DNA of 64,000 bases from Tenacibaculum sp. M341 (GCF_004337695.1 NZ_SJXJ01000005.1:124001-188000), one strand, 5' to 3'. Shown: positions 54,555 through 63,273, counted from the stretch's first letter. Translations and numbers: made by a program. The notes: generated from the letters alone by a model not told the origin.

Positions 54555-55187
54555 TTAATCAGAAGTCCAACTTTTATTTAGTAAATCATCGAGTTCTTTT
54601 TTAGAACTGTTAGCGAGCTTTAGTAAATCATCACATAACTCAAAAAAAATAGGTGCAGCATCAACTCTTGTTACAATATGATAATTTTGATTGGAGCAAT
54701 CATTAACTTTTCTTTTTTTTACTTCTAAAATCCATGATGTTCCATCTAAAAATCTTTTTTTAGATTTAGTAGGTACTGTCCAAAAGCATTTATCAGCAAC
54801 TAGTTTTTCAAAATCAGTCCATTTTTCATTAGATAAACTAATTTTTGTAGTTTGATTCATTTTGTTGAAAAAGACTTCACCGTTTTTATCAATCCTTCGA
54901 TATTGATTGACTAAAATTTGAGGTTTTACCGTATGATTCTTTAAGATATATTCATAAACGATACTATTAGTCCAACTAGGAATTATAATTAATCGATACG
55001 TATCATATTTAAAATTTTTATGATGCTGCAGTCCTAATTTCGACCAATTATCAGTTTTGTTGTATTCCGTTATTACTTGAATATTTTCATTCAAAACATT
55101 TTCATCAATTTTACAATTACAGTTTTTAGGTTGACAACTAAATAGAATTAAAAGAAGTAGGAGATAAAGATTATTTAATTTAACCAT
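54555..55187 (-). CDS. Lipoprotein of unknown function
   Basis: A 210-residue lipoprotein; the start at 55187 gives the signal MVKLNNLYLLLLLILFSCQ. Its mature part begins with a short Cys cluster (CQPKNCNC) and ends in a charged helix. The longer frame to 55265 only adds sequence inside the permease gene. Its start overlaps the permease stop by 8 bp, so the two are translationally coupled. Confidence 0.6.
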   Translation of the reverse strand: MVKLNNLYLLLLLILFSCQPKNCNCKIDENVLNENIQVITEYNKTDNWSKLGLQHHKNFKYDTYRLIIIPSWTNSIVYEYILKNHTVKPQILVNQYRRIDKNGEVFFNKMNQTTKISLSNEKWTDFEKLVADKCFWTVPTKSKKRFLDGTSWILEVKKRKVNDCSNQNYHIVTRVDAAPIFFELCDDLLKLANSSKKELDDLLNKSWTSD

Positions 55188-56463
55188 TTTTATCAAACAC
55201 TTTTTTATAAAGAAACTCAATAACAAAACTAAAAGCAACAATACCAATAGCAATAAATACATCAACTTTACTAGTTCCGTATTGTTGAATTAATAAGGTA
55301 ATCATTGCCAAAAAACACATAATAGCACCTGCAAAAGGAATAATTTTAGAGCTATTTGTTTCTTTAGCTAACTTAAATCCAGCAAAATTAACAATAGCAA
55401 AAATGAGCAAAAAACCAACACTACCAGCAGTTGAAATGCTTTCTAATTGTAAGGTGTTTACTAATACAAGTGTTAGTATAGCAGTGATTAATAAACCTAC
55501 TGGCTGATTCCATAGTTGATAAGTAAACTGTTTCGGTAATTCGTCATCTTCAGCAATTTCATAATTCACTCTACTTCCACCATATAAAGAAGCATTAATT
55601 GCTGAAAAAGTAGAGATTAATGCTGCGACAGTAATAATTGTAAATCCAATTTTTCCTAACATCGGTTTTGCTGCTTCAGCTAATACATAATCTTGTGCTG
55701 TAGCAATATCTTTAAAATCTAAAGATCCAACAGTAATAATAGCAATAATAACATAAAGTATAATTACGAAAATAACAGACCAAAAATAAGCTCTAGGAAT
55801 ATTTTTTTCAGGATTTTCAATATCTGGAGCTGCATTTGCAATGAGTTCAAAACCTTCATATGCTACAAAAATTACCATACCAGCTGTAATAAGCTTAAAA
55901 GAAGACTCCCAATGTTCTGGATCTAATTGTTCTAAATGAGAATTTCCTATTAATCCATATAACCCAAATCCAACAAAAGATAAAAGTATTACCAGTTTAA
56001 TAATAACCGCATAAGATTCTATTTTACCAACAACAGCAATGCTATAATAATTGATAGCAGTAGCTAAAATTACAATAGCAGAAGCATAAATATGTGTATC
56101 TAAAACTTTATTACCGGTTAGTTCAAATAGGTTAGGAGCATAAGAACCAAAGGCAGAAGCATACAATGCTAACATAATAATGTAACTTATCCATAGTAAG
56201 TTATTAATACCGCCACTAAAAATACCAATACCAAATCCTTGATTTACAAATTTTACAGTTCCTCCTCGGTCAGGATATTTAAGAGACATTTTTACATAAC
56301 TATAGGAAGTAACTAAAGCAATTAAACCTGCAATTAAAAAAGATACAGGAGTTCCTCCTTTTGCGAGGGCAACAGCCAATCCGAGTACTGCAAAAATTCC
56401 GCCCCCTACCATTCCTCCAATTCCGATAGAAATAGTGTCTTTTAATCCTATTTTTTTATTCAT
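55180..56463 (-). CDS. APC-family amino acid/amine permease
   Basis: A 427-residue transporter with about 12 membrane helices of the APC superfamily. Helix 1 carries the substrate-binding glycines GIGGMVGGGIFAVLGLA and helix 6 FVAYEGFELIANAAPDIENP. Amino acid or amine uptake driven by a proton or exchange is expected; the substrate is unknown. A lipoprotein gene overlaps its 3' end. Confidence 0.88.
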   Translation of the reverse strand: MNKKIGLKDTISIGIGGMVGGGIFAVLGLAVALAKGGTPVSFLIAGLIALVTSYSYVKMSLKYPDRGGTVKFVNQGFGIGIFSGGINNLLWISYIIMLALYASAFGSYAPNLFELTGNKVLDTHIYASAIVILATAINYYSIAVVGKIESYAVIIKLVILLSFVGFGLYGLIGNSHLEQLDPEHWESSFKLITAGMVIFVAYEGFELIANAAPDIENPEKNIPRAYFWSVIFVIILYVIIAIITVGSLDFKDIATAQDYVLAEAAKPMLGKIGFTIITVAALISTFSAINASLYGGSRVNYEIAEDDELPKQFTYQLWNQPVGLLITAILTLVLVNTLQLESISTAGSVGFLLIFAIVNFAGFKLAKETNSSKIIPFAGAIMCFLAMITLLIQQYGTSKVDVFIAIGIVAFSFVIEFLYKKVFDKNG

Positions 56464-56515
56464 TTGGTTGTAGTATTAGTTTTGTTTTAAGAGTAATAAA
56501 AGTAGGATATAATTT

Positions 56516-57139
56516 TTACATTGTCATTTGTAAAACGATATCTTGATATACCTGTGCATTTCCCTTTTTTAAATATTTAGTTTCAAGTGCGCCACCCATA
56601 GCTAAAACAGGAGTAAACGTAAAAACTTCATGTGTTTTTAAGCTTCCTTGTTCTTTAATTGCTTTTTCAAATAAAGAAGCTCTTAGCCATTCTTCCTGAT
56701 CTTCTTTATCAGTTAAAAAATCTTCAAAAAAAGATTCGAGGCTCCATACCACTGTTTCTATTTTCCGATACTGAATATCAATCATACAAACATCTTCATC
56801 CGTTTCTGTTAGTTTTCGGTAATAAAACAATTCACCAAATCCGCTAATAGCAAAAGGAACATAATTTTCAACCTCTTTACCTAGCCAATTCCATAAAGAA
56901 TCTTCAAAATCTTTAGGATTTACAAGCTCAATTAAACCGTTATTATAGTTGCCAAATCCATTTTTTTTCCAAAGATCTATTAAATAAGAAGGAACTTTTG
57001 CTTTGTATTCTTCTATAATATCTTCTGATGGAAGAGTCATTTTTCCAGAAGTTTTAAAACATTTATTGAATTCATTTTCTGGATGATTTGTTGCTTTCTC
57101 AGGATTTTTATTTCCGAATAAATTTTTAAAAAAAGTCAT
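56516..57139 (-). CDS. GAD-like/DUF1851 (Tdi1-type immunity-like) protein
   Basis: A 207-residue cytoplasmic protein. The segment PSYLIDLWKKNGFGNYNNGLIELVNP at about 50-75 is the GAD-like (PF08887-type) signature, and the part after LGKEVENYVPFAISGFGELFYYR matches DUF1851, the family of the T6SS immunity protein Tdi1. No cognate toxin is seen nearby, so it may be an orphan immunity protein or a housekeeping relative. Confidence 0.72.
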   Translation of the reverse strand: MTFFKNLFGNKNPEKATNHPENEFNKCFKTSGKMTLPSEDIIEEYKAKVPSYLIDLWKKNGFGNYNNGLIELVNPKDFEDSLWNWLGKEVENYVPFAISGFGELFYYRKLTETDEDVCMIDIQYRKIETVVWSLESFFEDFLTDKEDQEEWLRASLFEKAIKEQGSLKTHEVFTFTPVLAMGGALETKYLKKGNAQVYQDIVLQMTM

Positions 57140-57212
57140 GATTCTGCTGTAAAGTTAATTTGGTTAAAAGAAGTAACTATTCGAAGATCATTTTTCGAGG
57201 ATGTTTTTTTAT

Positions 57213-57875
57213 TTAATATCCCAAGTGTTCAAAAATTTTTTTTATATGAACGAATGTAAAATCTGAACTTGACGCACTTAAAAATTCAAAAGTAGCTTCT
57301 AATTCTGTTAACTCCTTTTGTTCTAGTTCAAACCATTCTCCTTTTCGTCTAGAATTCTTAAACTGATTATGGATTAGTTTTTCTAAACTTACGTAATGTT
57401 TGGTTTCAATGTAATATGTCAAAGTCAGTTTAAAAGGGATAGCAGTTCTAAATGCTTGCAATCTTGCTTTTAAATTTTTTGTAAACCCTATTTTGTACTT
57501 GTTTGTTTTGTTTATGTTAACAACGTATACGCCTGGATTTTTATGTGCCTCATCTTCTATAATCTGTATAAACCCTTTTCCTTCATAAAATATTCTTCCT
57601 TTATATGAGACAATTCTTGGAAATTCATTTTCGATAATCTTAAATCCTAATTTCTCAAGCATAGGTAAATACGGCCACCAATCTTCGTCTGTTTCAAGTT
57701 CAGTTTCCAGTATTTTTTTAGAAACATCACAAATATATTCGGCAGTGGAATACCCCTCATTGAACCCTTCTGCTGAATCGTGAAAATCTTCTGCATCTTT
57801 TATACTTGTGGAAAGAACAAACCAGTTTTCCCTATTACAAGGTGTTGTAAGCCAGTAAAGTTGACGGTTTTTCAT
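57213..57875 (-). CDS. GIY-YIG/T5orf172-type nuclease-like protein
   Basis: A 220-residue protein: an N-terminal unknown part (1-110, W-rich) and a C-terminal T5orf172/MUG113 GIY-YIG-like domain (GVYVVNINKTNKYKIGFTKN, then RLQAFRTAIPF and a Glu in LEKLIHNQF). The ATG overlaps the stop of the 33-residue leader-like peptide gene (ATGA), so translation is coupled. The usual role of the fold is DNA cleavage; the cellular role here is unknown. Confidence 0.78.
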   Translation of the reverse strand: MKNRQLYWLTTPCNRENWFVLSTSIKDAEDFHDSAEGFNEGYSTAEYICDVSKKILETELETDEDWWPYLPMLEKLGFKIIENEFPRIVSYKGRIFYEGKGFIQIIEDEAHKNPGVYVVNINKTNKYKIGFTKNLKARLQAFRTAIPFKLTLTYYIETKHYVSLEKLIHNQFKNSRRKGEWFELEQKELTELEATFEFLSASSSDFTFVHIKKIFEHLGY

Positions 57876-57973
57876 AAATTAGATGCAACAAAGAAATAAA
57901 ATCCACCACCTTTGATAGATTGTTGTTGATTTTTACTTAGAGTTTGTCCAAGATTTGAAATGTTTTTTAACAT
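57872..57973 (-). CDS. Double-glycine leader peptide (bacteriocin-like)
   Basis: A 33-residue ORF beginning MLKNISNLGQTLSK, with KGG at residues 21-23 and a short hydrophobic tail ending FVASNL. The leader type (ISNLGxxLSKxxQ...GG) is the one found on Bacteroidetes bacteriocin or RiPP-like precursors processed by C39 peptidases. The putative core of ten residues has no Cys, so it may be a relic or a very small product. Its stop overlaps the start of the GIY-YIG gene. A TATATTTA box at 58003-58010 may be the -7 element. Confidence 0.7.
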   Translation of the reverse strand: MLKNISNLGQTLSKNQQQSIKGGGFYFFVASNL

Positions 57974-58106
57974 GATTAATATTTTGGTTGATTAATAATG
58001 AATAAATATAATGTAATTGAAGAAGTTTAAAAAGCGAAAGTGTGCGGTTTAATGTCAAAATAAATTTTTAATTCAGAGATAGAATTTTTAGCAATTCAAA
58101 TAAAAT
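57974..58106. other. Upstream region of the leader-peptide gene
   Basis: AT-rich sequence holding the likely promoter of the peptide/GIY-YIG unit (TATATTTA, minus strand). No other feature is supported. Confidence 0.35.
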
Positions 58107-58167
58107 AAAAAAAGCCACTATTGTTTTTATAATAGCTGGCTTTTTATACGTCCTCGCCCCCAAGGAC
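58107..58167 (-). repeat. Hairpin repeat unit D1
   Basis: On the minus strand a small hairpin GTCCT / AGGAC with a GGGG-containing loop (58150-58167) is followed by an intrinsic terminator with core AGCCA..CTATT (58114-58140) and T7. The same two-hairpin order occurs in D2 to D4; D1 and D4 share almost identical terminator stems. Confidence 0.6.
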
Positions 58168-58323
58168 TAACTTACACTGTAAAGATAATGAGATTGTTAT
58201 TTCTGTAATTGATTAATTAGTTGTGTGTATAATTTGTATCGATGAATAACATATAAACCATATTAATTAGTAGTTATCACAACTGTTATTAGTTTTTTAT
58301 AGAAAATGTCTTGCAAAAAATAA

Positions 58324-58397
58324 GCCCACTCTTTGAAAAGTGGGCAATTATTATGAAAATAACTTAAGACTTGTATTTAGAGCTTGCCCCCCAGCAA
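58324..58397 (-). repeat. Hairpin repeat unit D2
   Basis: TTGC / GCAA with a G-rich loop (58384-58397, minus) is followed after about 40 bases by the terminator GCCCACT / AGTGGGC (58324-58345) with a T run on the minus strand. Confidence 0.55.
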
Positions 58398-58460
58398 ACT
58401 AAATATGTTGTTTAAGTCGTAGGCTTTTCTAATTACTTACAAAATTTTTTAAATAAAAAA

Positions 58461-58515
58461 GCCTCTAAAAAATTAGAGGCAAACAAAACTTAATTTCATA
58501 GTCCTTCAAGGGACT
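58461..58515 (-). repeat. Hairpin repeat unit D3
   Basis: AGTCC / GGACT (58500-58515) is followed on the minus strand by the terminator GCCTCTAA / TTAGAGGC (58461-58480) with T6. Upstream sequence TAGTAGTTAGGAGTCC resembles the other units. Confidence 0.55.
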
Positions 58516-58682
58516 CCTAACTACTACGTGTTAACAAGATAGTAAATAAAAGTATTCAAAAGATACAGTAAGTATAAATACAGGAAAAAAACGGTTTTTT
58601 TTTTAATGACTTTTTAAAACGATTTTGGCATGATATTAGTTATGATTAGCTATAGTTTAACCAATTATATAATATAAATAAA

Positions 58683-58808
58683 ATGATGAACGATTACTGG
58701 AAACAAGCAGAAGGGCTTCAATATTATTTTATTGTAATAGCTATTGCAACATTTGTATGTTTGGTGTTTATGTTACACGAGTACTATAAGAAAGATGATT
58801 ATTTTTAA
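58683..58808 (+). CDS. 41-residue single-span membrane protein
   Basis: An ORF of 41 codons opening MMNDYWKQAEGLQYYF, with one hydrophobic helix (about 15-33, IVIAIATFVCLVFML) and a charged tail EYYKKDDYF. It has a signal-anchor character and resembles other tiny inner-membrane proteins, but I recognise no family. A second ATG is the next codon. No consensus promoter is visible. It lies between repeat units D3 and D4. Confidence 0.6.
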   Translation: MMNDYWKQAEGLQYYFIVIAIATFVCLVFMLHEYYKKDDYF

Positions 58809-58825
58809 TAAGAAATTTTAAAAAT

Positions 58826-58883
58826 AAAAAAGCCACTATTATTTGCATAATAGTTGGCTTTTTAATCTCCTCAACCCCTGAGA
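58826..58883 (-). repeat. Hairpin repeat unit D4
   Basis: TCTC / GAGA with a GGGG loop (58866-58883) is followed on the minus strand by a terminator (AGCCA..CTATT, 58832-58858) nearly identical to that of D1, with T6. Confidence 0.6.
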
Positions 58884-58980
58884 TCATATCATATTATAAA
58901 AGTAAGAAGCTTTACTGGTTTACACATTGAAAATTAGGTATGATGTGGAATACTGTCGATGAATGACAATGTGTCAATTA

Positions 58981-59496
58981 TCAATTGAGTTTACTTTCTA
59001 AACTTACAGTTTTTAAAGCTTTGTTATAGGTAGCTATTCTTGCATGAGCCGTTCCGTCAACTAATAAAATAACAATTAACATAGCTATTGAAGTAATACT
59101 TATGGCTCGCCATGTTGGAGTATTTACAAAGATAATAAGTAAAGCAGCTACAATTATGATGATTGGAATAACTTTAAAAACAATAGTTTGATATTCTTTT
59201 AAAGTGCTTTCTGTTCGATTAATTTCTGAACTAATAAACGCAGTGTCATCATTTTTATAAGCTATTTCAAACTTAGTGATTCTAGAGATATTTGTAAAAA
59301 CTAAACCAATTCCAATGGTTAGTAATAAAACACCGGCAATTAAGGTTGGAATAATATATGCTTTAGCAATAGCGGTTTTTCCAAGTTGCCAAAAACCAAT
59401 ACTTGCTGTAAAAAATAACAACGCAAAGAAAATAAAGAATCGAGTTGAAAAAACTTCTGCTTTAGCCCATTCAGTGGCTAATTTTAAAATGTCCAT
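58981..59496 (-). CDS. Four-helix membrane protein
   Basis: A 171-residue protein with hydrophobic segments at about 17-33, 45-68, 103-124 and 130-146; it contains a charged soluble loop (FKVIP preceded by SEINRTESTLKEYQ). No family recognised. It starts 3 bp after the AraC gene stop and is the last gene of the SDR-AraC unit. Confidence 0.6.
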   Translation of the reverse strand: MDILKLATEWAKAEVFSTRFFIFFALLFFTASIGFWQLGKTAIAKAYIIPTLIAGVLLLTIGIGLVFTNISRITKFEIAYKNDDTAFISSEINRTESTLKEYQTIVFKVIPIIIIVAALLIIFVNTPTWRAISITSIAMLIVILLVDGTAHARIATYNKALKTVSLESKLN

Positions 59497-59499
59497 AGG

Positions 59500-60411
59500 T
59501 TAATTTAATTTGTATTTATCTCTATATTCAGTAGGGCTAATTCCTTCTTTCTTTTTAAATAATCTCGAAAAATAAGGAGGATATTCAAAACCTAATTCGT
59601 AAGCAACTTCAGCAATACTTTTATTAGGTTGAAGTAAGATGTTTTTTGCTTCATCTATTAAAAGTAAATGTAAATGTTCGGTAGAAGTTTTACCAGTTTC
59701 TTTTTTTAATGTATCACTTAAATAACGTTGAGATACAGCTAAGTTTTTAGCTATTTCTTCTATACTAGGAATTCCTTTTTCGGCTAATAGACCTGAATCA
59801 AAGTAATTTGATAAATGTAAATTAAAACGATCTAATAAATTGTTAGAGAGTTCTTTTCTGTTTAAAAACTGTCTTTCGTAAAAACGATTGGCATATTTTA
59901 GTAATGTATCTAATTGAGAAATAATAATTTCTTTACTAAACTCATCTTGATTGTTTTCATATTCTATTTCTATGTTTTCAACAATAGCTTCAATTTGTTT
60001 TTCTTCTTTAGGAGAAAGGTGAAGCGCTTCATTAGTAGTGTAAGAAAAGAATCCATATTTTTTTATTAGCCTAGCCAGTTCGGTTCCTTTCAAAAAATCT
60101 TCATGAAAATTTATTGAAAATCCCTTTTGTTCAAAAACAACGCTGTTATCCCATTGTAAAACTTGTCTAGGGGCAATAAAAATTAAAGCACCGTTTGTAA
60201 AATCGTATTTAGTTCTGCCATAATTTAAGTTACCGTTTACATATTTTTTAAAGCTAATAGTGTAACAATCATTGGTTATTGGAGGAGAACTTTCTTTAGG
60301 GCAAGGGAGAAAACCATTACCTTTTGAATTAAATACACTTAGCATAGGATGCTCAGGACGAGGAAGTTCTAAATAATCTAAATAAGATGATAATGTTTTA
60401 AAATGTTGCAT
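59500..60411 (-). CDS. AraC-family transcriptional regulator
   Basis: A 303-residue AraC-type regulator: an N-terminal cupin-like sensor part and a C-terminal double HTH (SIEEIAKNLAVSQRYLSDTL and SIAEVAYELGFEYPPYFSRLF, ending GISPTEYRDKYKLN). It lies between an SDR gene (9 bp) and a membrane protein (3 bp), so it probably controls this operon. The ligand is unknown. Confidence 0.88.
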   Translation of the reverse strand: MQHFKTLSSYLDYLELPRPEHPMLSVFNSKGNGFLPCPKESSPPITNDCYTISFKKYVNGNLNYGRTKYDFTNGALIFIAPRQVLQWDNSVVFEQKGFSINFHEDFLKGTELARLIKKYGFFSYTTNEALHLSPKEEKQIEAIVENIEIEYENNQDEFSKEIIISQLDTLLKYANRFYERQFLNRKELSNNLLDRFNLHLSNYFDSGLLAEKGIPSIEEIAKNLAVSQRYLSDTLKKETGKTSTEHLHLLLIDEAKNILLQPNKSIAEVAYELGFEYPPYFSRLFKKKEGISPTEYRDKYKLN

Positions 60412-60420
60412 ACTACTAAT

Positions 60421-61365
60421 TTAAAAATTCCATGTTAAACCAGTTTCTTTTTCTGAAACTTCCCATAACTTTTTTGCTACTTCTTTGTCTTTTGCATGAG
60501 AAGCTATTTTATGTGCACCAACGGGTCCAACCCAATTGCTTCTTCCAGTAGGTCCATAAAAACCTTCCTGATCTAAATTTTCTTCGGTTGCACACATTAA
60601 TTGTGGATACGCTCCTTTTTCAGCAGATTGTGTTAAGGGCTTCATTAAATTAAAAATAATTCTCATCATTAAACTACCACTTGTAGAAATTAAAGAAGTT
60701 CTGGAAGCTTCTGGATGACAAGCATACGTTTTTACAGTAGTTTTTCCTGCTGATTTTAATCTATTTTGTAGTTCGTAAATAGACATAATTTGAGCCAATT
60801 TACTTTGACTGTATGCGTTATTGGGAGTGTAGTCTTTATCCCAGTTTAAATCATCAAACTTAATAGTTTTAATTCCCATGTCATACCCCATGCTACCCAC
60901 TGTAACAATTCTACCTTTTGATTTTTCAATAAGTGGATATAACAAAGCTTGTAGTGTAAAATGACCGTAGTAATTTACTCCCATTTGACTTTCCCAACCA
61001 TCTGTGGTAAGTTTTTGTTGAGGTACTTGTGCAATAGCAGCATTGCAAATTAGTGCATCAATTTTAGGTACGGTTTCAAGAACTTGTTCAGCAGCTTTTT
61101 TTACAGATGTTTGAATACCTAAATCCATTTGTATAGCAGTTACTTTTATATTGTTACCAAGTTCTTGCTTTAAAGTAGAGATTGTATTATCAGATTTTTT
61201 AGGATTTCGGTTAAGCATTACTACTCTAGCTCCTTTCGATAGTAATATTTTAGCTGCTTCAAATCCAGTACCACTAGTGGTACCTGTAATAACAAATGTT
61301 TTATCATTTAAATTTCCAATTCTATCTGGAGTCCAACCTTTTTTACCAAATTGATGTGCTTTCAT
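60421..61365 (-). CDS. SDR oxidoreductase, protochlorophyllide-reductase-like group
   Basis: A 314-residue SDR of the extended NAD(P)-dependent group resembling protochlorophyllide reductase and retinol dehydrogenases. The cofactor motif is TGTTSGTG near residue 28, CNAA near 100, and the catalytic Ser, Tyr and Lys in VGSMG and YSQSK. It heads an operon with the AraC regulator and the membrane protein. Substrate unknown. Confidence 0.85.
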   Translation of the reverse strand: MKAHQFGKKGWTPDRIGNLNDKTFVITGTTSGTGFEAAKILLSKGARVVMLNRNPKKSDNTISTLKQELGNNIKVTAIQMDLGIQTSVKKAAEQVLETVPKIDALICNAAIAQVPQQKLTTDGWESQMGVNYYGHFTLQALLYPLIEKSKGRIVTVGSMGYDMGIKTIKFDDLNWDKDYTPNNAYSQSKLAQIMSIYELQNRLKSAGKTTVKTYACHPEASRTSLISTSGSLMMRIIFNLMKPLTQSAEKGAYPQLMCATEENLDQEGFYGPTGRSNWVGPVGAHKIASHAKDKEVAKKLWEVSEKETGLTWNF

Positions 61366-61480
61366 GTTGCCTATTTTTAATTAATAAAAGAATACTGCAA
61401 AGGTCGGGCAAGGGTAAAGGTTAGGTGTTATACAGATTTTCGTATGTCGTATACTTTTTGGTTTTTATGTAGTTTTTTTA

Positions 61481-61990
61481 CTAGTTAAGGTCAATTACTT
61501 TTAAATTTTGTTCAACAATTTGTCGGCTTGTTCTTCTTTCGTTGTCTCTAATATCAATTACTTTTGAAAGCTTACTGATTAAATTATTTTCACTTTCTTG
61601 AGATATAATTAGATGAATTTTCTCTTCTCCCTTTTTCCGATTTTCAATAACATTTAAATAAATTCTTAATAATTCAATCTGCCAAGTTTCTTCCAAATAT
61701 TGAATTTCTTCAATTATAACAAGTGAACTACTTTCTGAAATCCAATCAAAATGAAAATCAAAAATTTGATCAGTACTGTAGCTTTTAGCTTTGTACCAAG
61801 GTTCATACAATTTTTTCATTTTTACATAATCTATGTATTCATCAAAAAGCTTCATTTTTGAAGGAAATCGGAATACTTCAAAATTAGTGTTTAAGAGTAA
61901 ATCATTAATAAAAAGTTTTCTTGCAGTAGCCGTTTTACCAATGATTAAAAGGTGTTTTTTATTTAATATTTGTGTAGTCTGTTCTATCAT
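61481..61990 (-). CDS. P-loop-like protein with a divergent Walker A
   Basis: A 169-residue protein opening IEQTTQILNKKHLLIIGKTA; the GKTATARK segment at about 18-25 lies where a Walker A loop would be but lacks the GxxxxGK[ST] form, while SSSLVIIEEIQYLEE at about 85-99 looks like Walker B. It may be a small AAA-like or degenerate NTP-binding protein. No family name can be given. Confidence 0.5.
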   Translation of the reverse strand: MIEQTTQILNKKHLLIIGKTATARKLFINDLLLNTNFEVFRFPSKMKLFDEYIDYVKMKKLYEPWYKAKSYSTDQIFDFHFDWISESSSLVIIEEIQYLEETWQIELLRIYLNVIENRKKGEEKIHLIISQESENNLISKLSKVIDIRDNERRTSRQIVEQNLKVIDLN

Positions 61991-62027
61991 TTTATAATCA
62001 TTATTTAGCGGTAATTAAATGAGAATA

Positions 62028-62927
62028 TTACCTTTCATTAAACGGTATTGGTGGGACCGGAGGACGAGGAGGGTAAAAAGTAGATTCTTTAAACATAAAT
62101 TCATTTATAATAGTCGAATCTTGTTTTATTTCTTCATTTTTATAAAGTTCCATCAAACTATGAAAAAGAATTCTTAAAGCAACAGGCTCTTTGTAAAAAC
62201 CATAACATTCACTTTTATAAATAGTATCTTTTGTTTTTAAAACAATTGTACAAGTTTGATCATCAGTCCAATTTGCAGAATAGCTTTTCTCCAATTTATT
62301 AAAATCAATACTGTTAATTTTTGATTTTATGTTTTCAAAGTTTTTATTAGATAATTTACCAGAAAACAGACCTTCTTTCTCTGTGTAATATTTTCCTTTA
62401 AAATATAGGTTTCCTAAGCTGTCAATTTCTAAATACATAGAAGGACAGCTACCATAACATTCAGAGCTATAAAAAGCTATTCGTTCAATTCTCCAATTAA
62501 ATTGTTCTTTAACTTTAGTTAATAAAATTTTGTTTAAACTATCATTCTTATCTTTTCTGTAAATATCTTTTGTATCATTGGTAATAGGTTTTAAAACTAA
62601 TTTTTTAGGAGTGATAGTGTCAATTACAAATTGATAAATAGCTTTTCCTCCAAAAATATATCCTTTCTTTTTTATTATTTGTTCTTTAATATTTAATGTA
62701 TCACCATTAATCCAATAGGGTGAGTACGCACCCCAAGCTTGAGAGTATGAACAAACGCTATCTTGAAAAGTGAAAATAAAGGGAGTATCATCCCATTTGT
62801 CTTTTAAGTGTTCGGTTTTCCAGTTACCTTTTATTTTTTCTTTCAATGTTTTTTTAATAGATGTCTTATTTGAGGTACATCCTAAAATTTCAATTATTAT
62901 GAATAATATAAATATTGATTTTTTCAT
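62028..62927 (-). CDS. DUF6438-like lipoprotein
   Basis: A roughly 299-residue lipoprotein (start 62927, signal ending IIEILGCTS). The C-terminal half has SSECYGSCPSMYLEIDSLGNLY, a Cys-x-Gly-x-Cys pattern I associate with DUF6438. The N-terminal half (about 30-140) is a separate beta-rich domain. Function unknown. Confidence 0.65.
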   Translation of the reverse strand: MKKSIFILFIIIEILGCTSNKTSIKKTLKEKIKGNWKTEHLKDKWDDTPFIFTFQDSVCSYSQAWGAYSPYWINGDTLNIKEQIIKKKGYIFGGKAIYQFVIDTITPKKLVLKPITNDTKDIYRKDKNDSLNKILLTKVKEQFNWRIERIAFYSSECYGSCPSMYLEIDSLGNLYFKGKYYTEKEGLFSGKLSNKNFENIKSKINSIDFNKLEKSYSANWTDDQTCTIVLKTKDTIYKSECYGFYKEPVALRILFHSLMELYKNEEIKQDSTIINEFMFKESTFYPPRPPVPPIPFNER

Positions 62928-63177
62928 GTTTTGCAATTCGTTTTTAATAGTTTGAAAGAGATTCTGGCATAATAAACATACAAAAATTATTTATTGCAAT
63001 ATCATTAGCTTCAGCGAAAGTTGAGTAATTAATTAGTGAAAAAAGCATACAAACATTGTAAGTAAATCCTCAACCTTTGAAATTTGATTTTGTATCATAC
63101 TAAAAACTACTTAATATTACATTTCTTAAAAAGAATACTAACATTTAAAGCTATTAGAAAAAGAAAACTTAAGAGTT

Positions 63178-63273
63178 ATGAATACAACAAAAAATAAACA
63201 GAATAACCATAATTTATATTCAACAGAACTATATAAGTTTCATCACATGTTCTATGAAAATATAAAGATGTAA
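63178..63273 (+). CDS. Possible 31-residue peptide
   Basis: An ORF of 31 codons (opening MNTTKNKQNNHN, rich in Asn and Tyr) ends 27 bp before a good intrinsic terminator. The terminator suggests that the region is transcribed on the plus strand. There is no homology I recognise, so coding is uncertain. Confidence 0.3.
   Translation: MNTTKNKQNNHNLYSTELYKFHHMFYENIKM

Noticed and set aside
58107..58515. Mini-peptides ending LGG in the D units (minus strand)
   Set aside because: Frames such as ..VLGGEDV-stop and ..SLLGGKL-stop exist but have no ATG, GTG or TTG start and their upstream residues are not similar.
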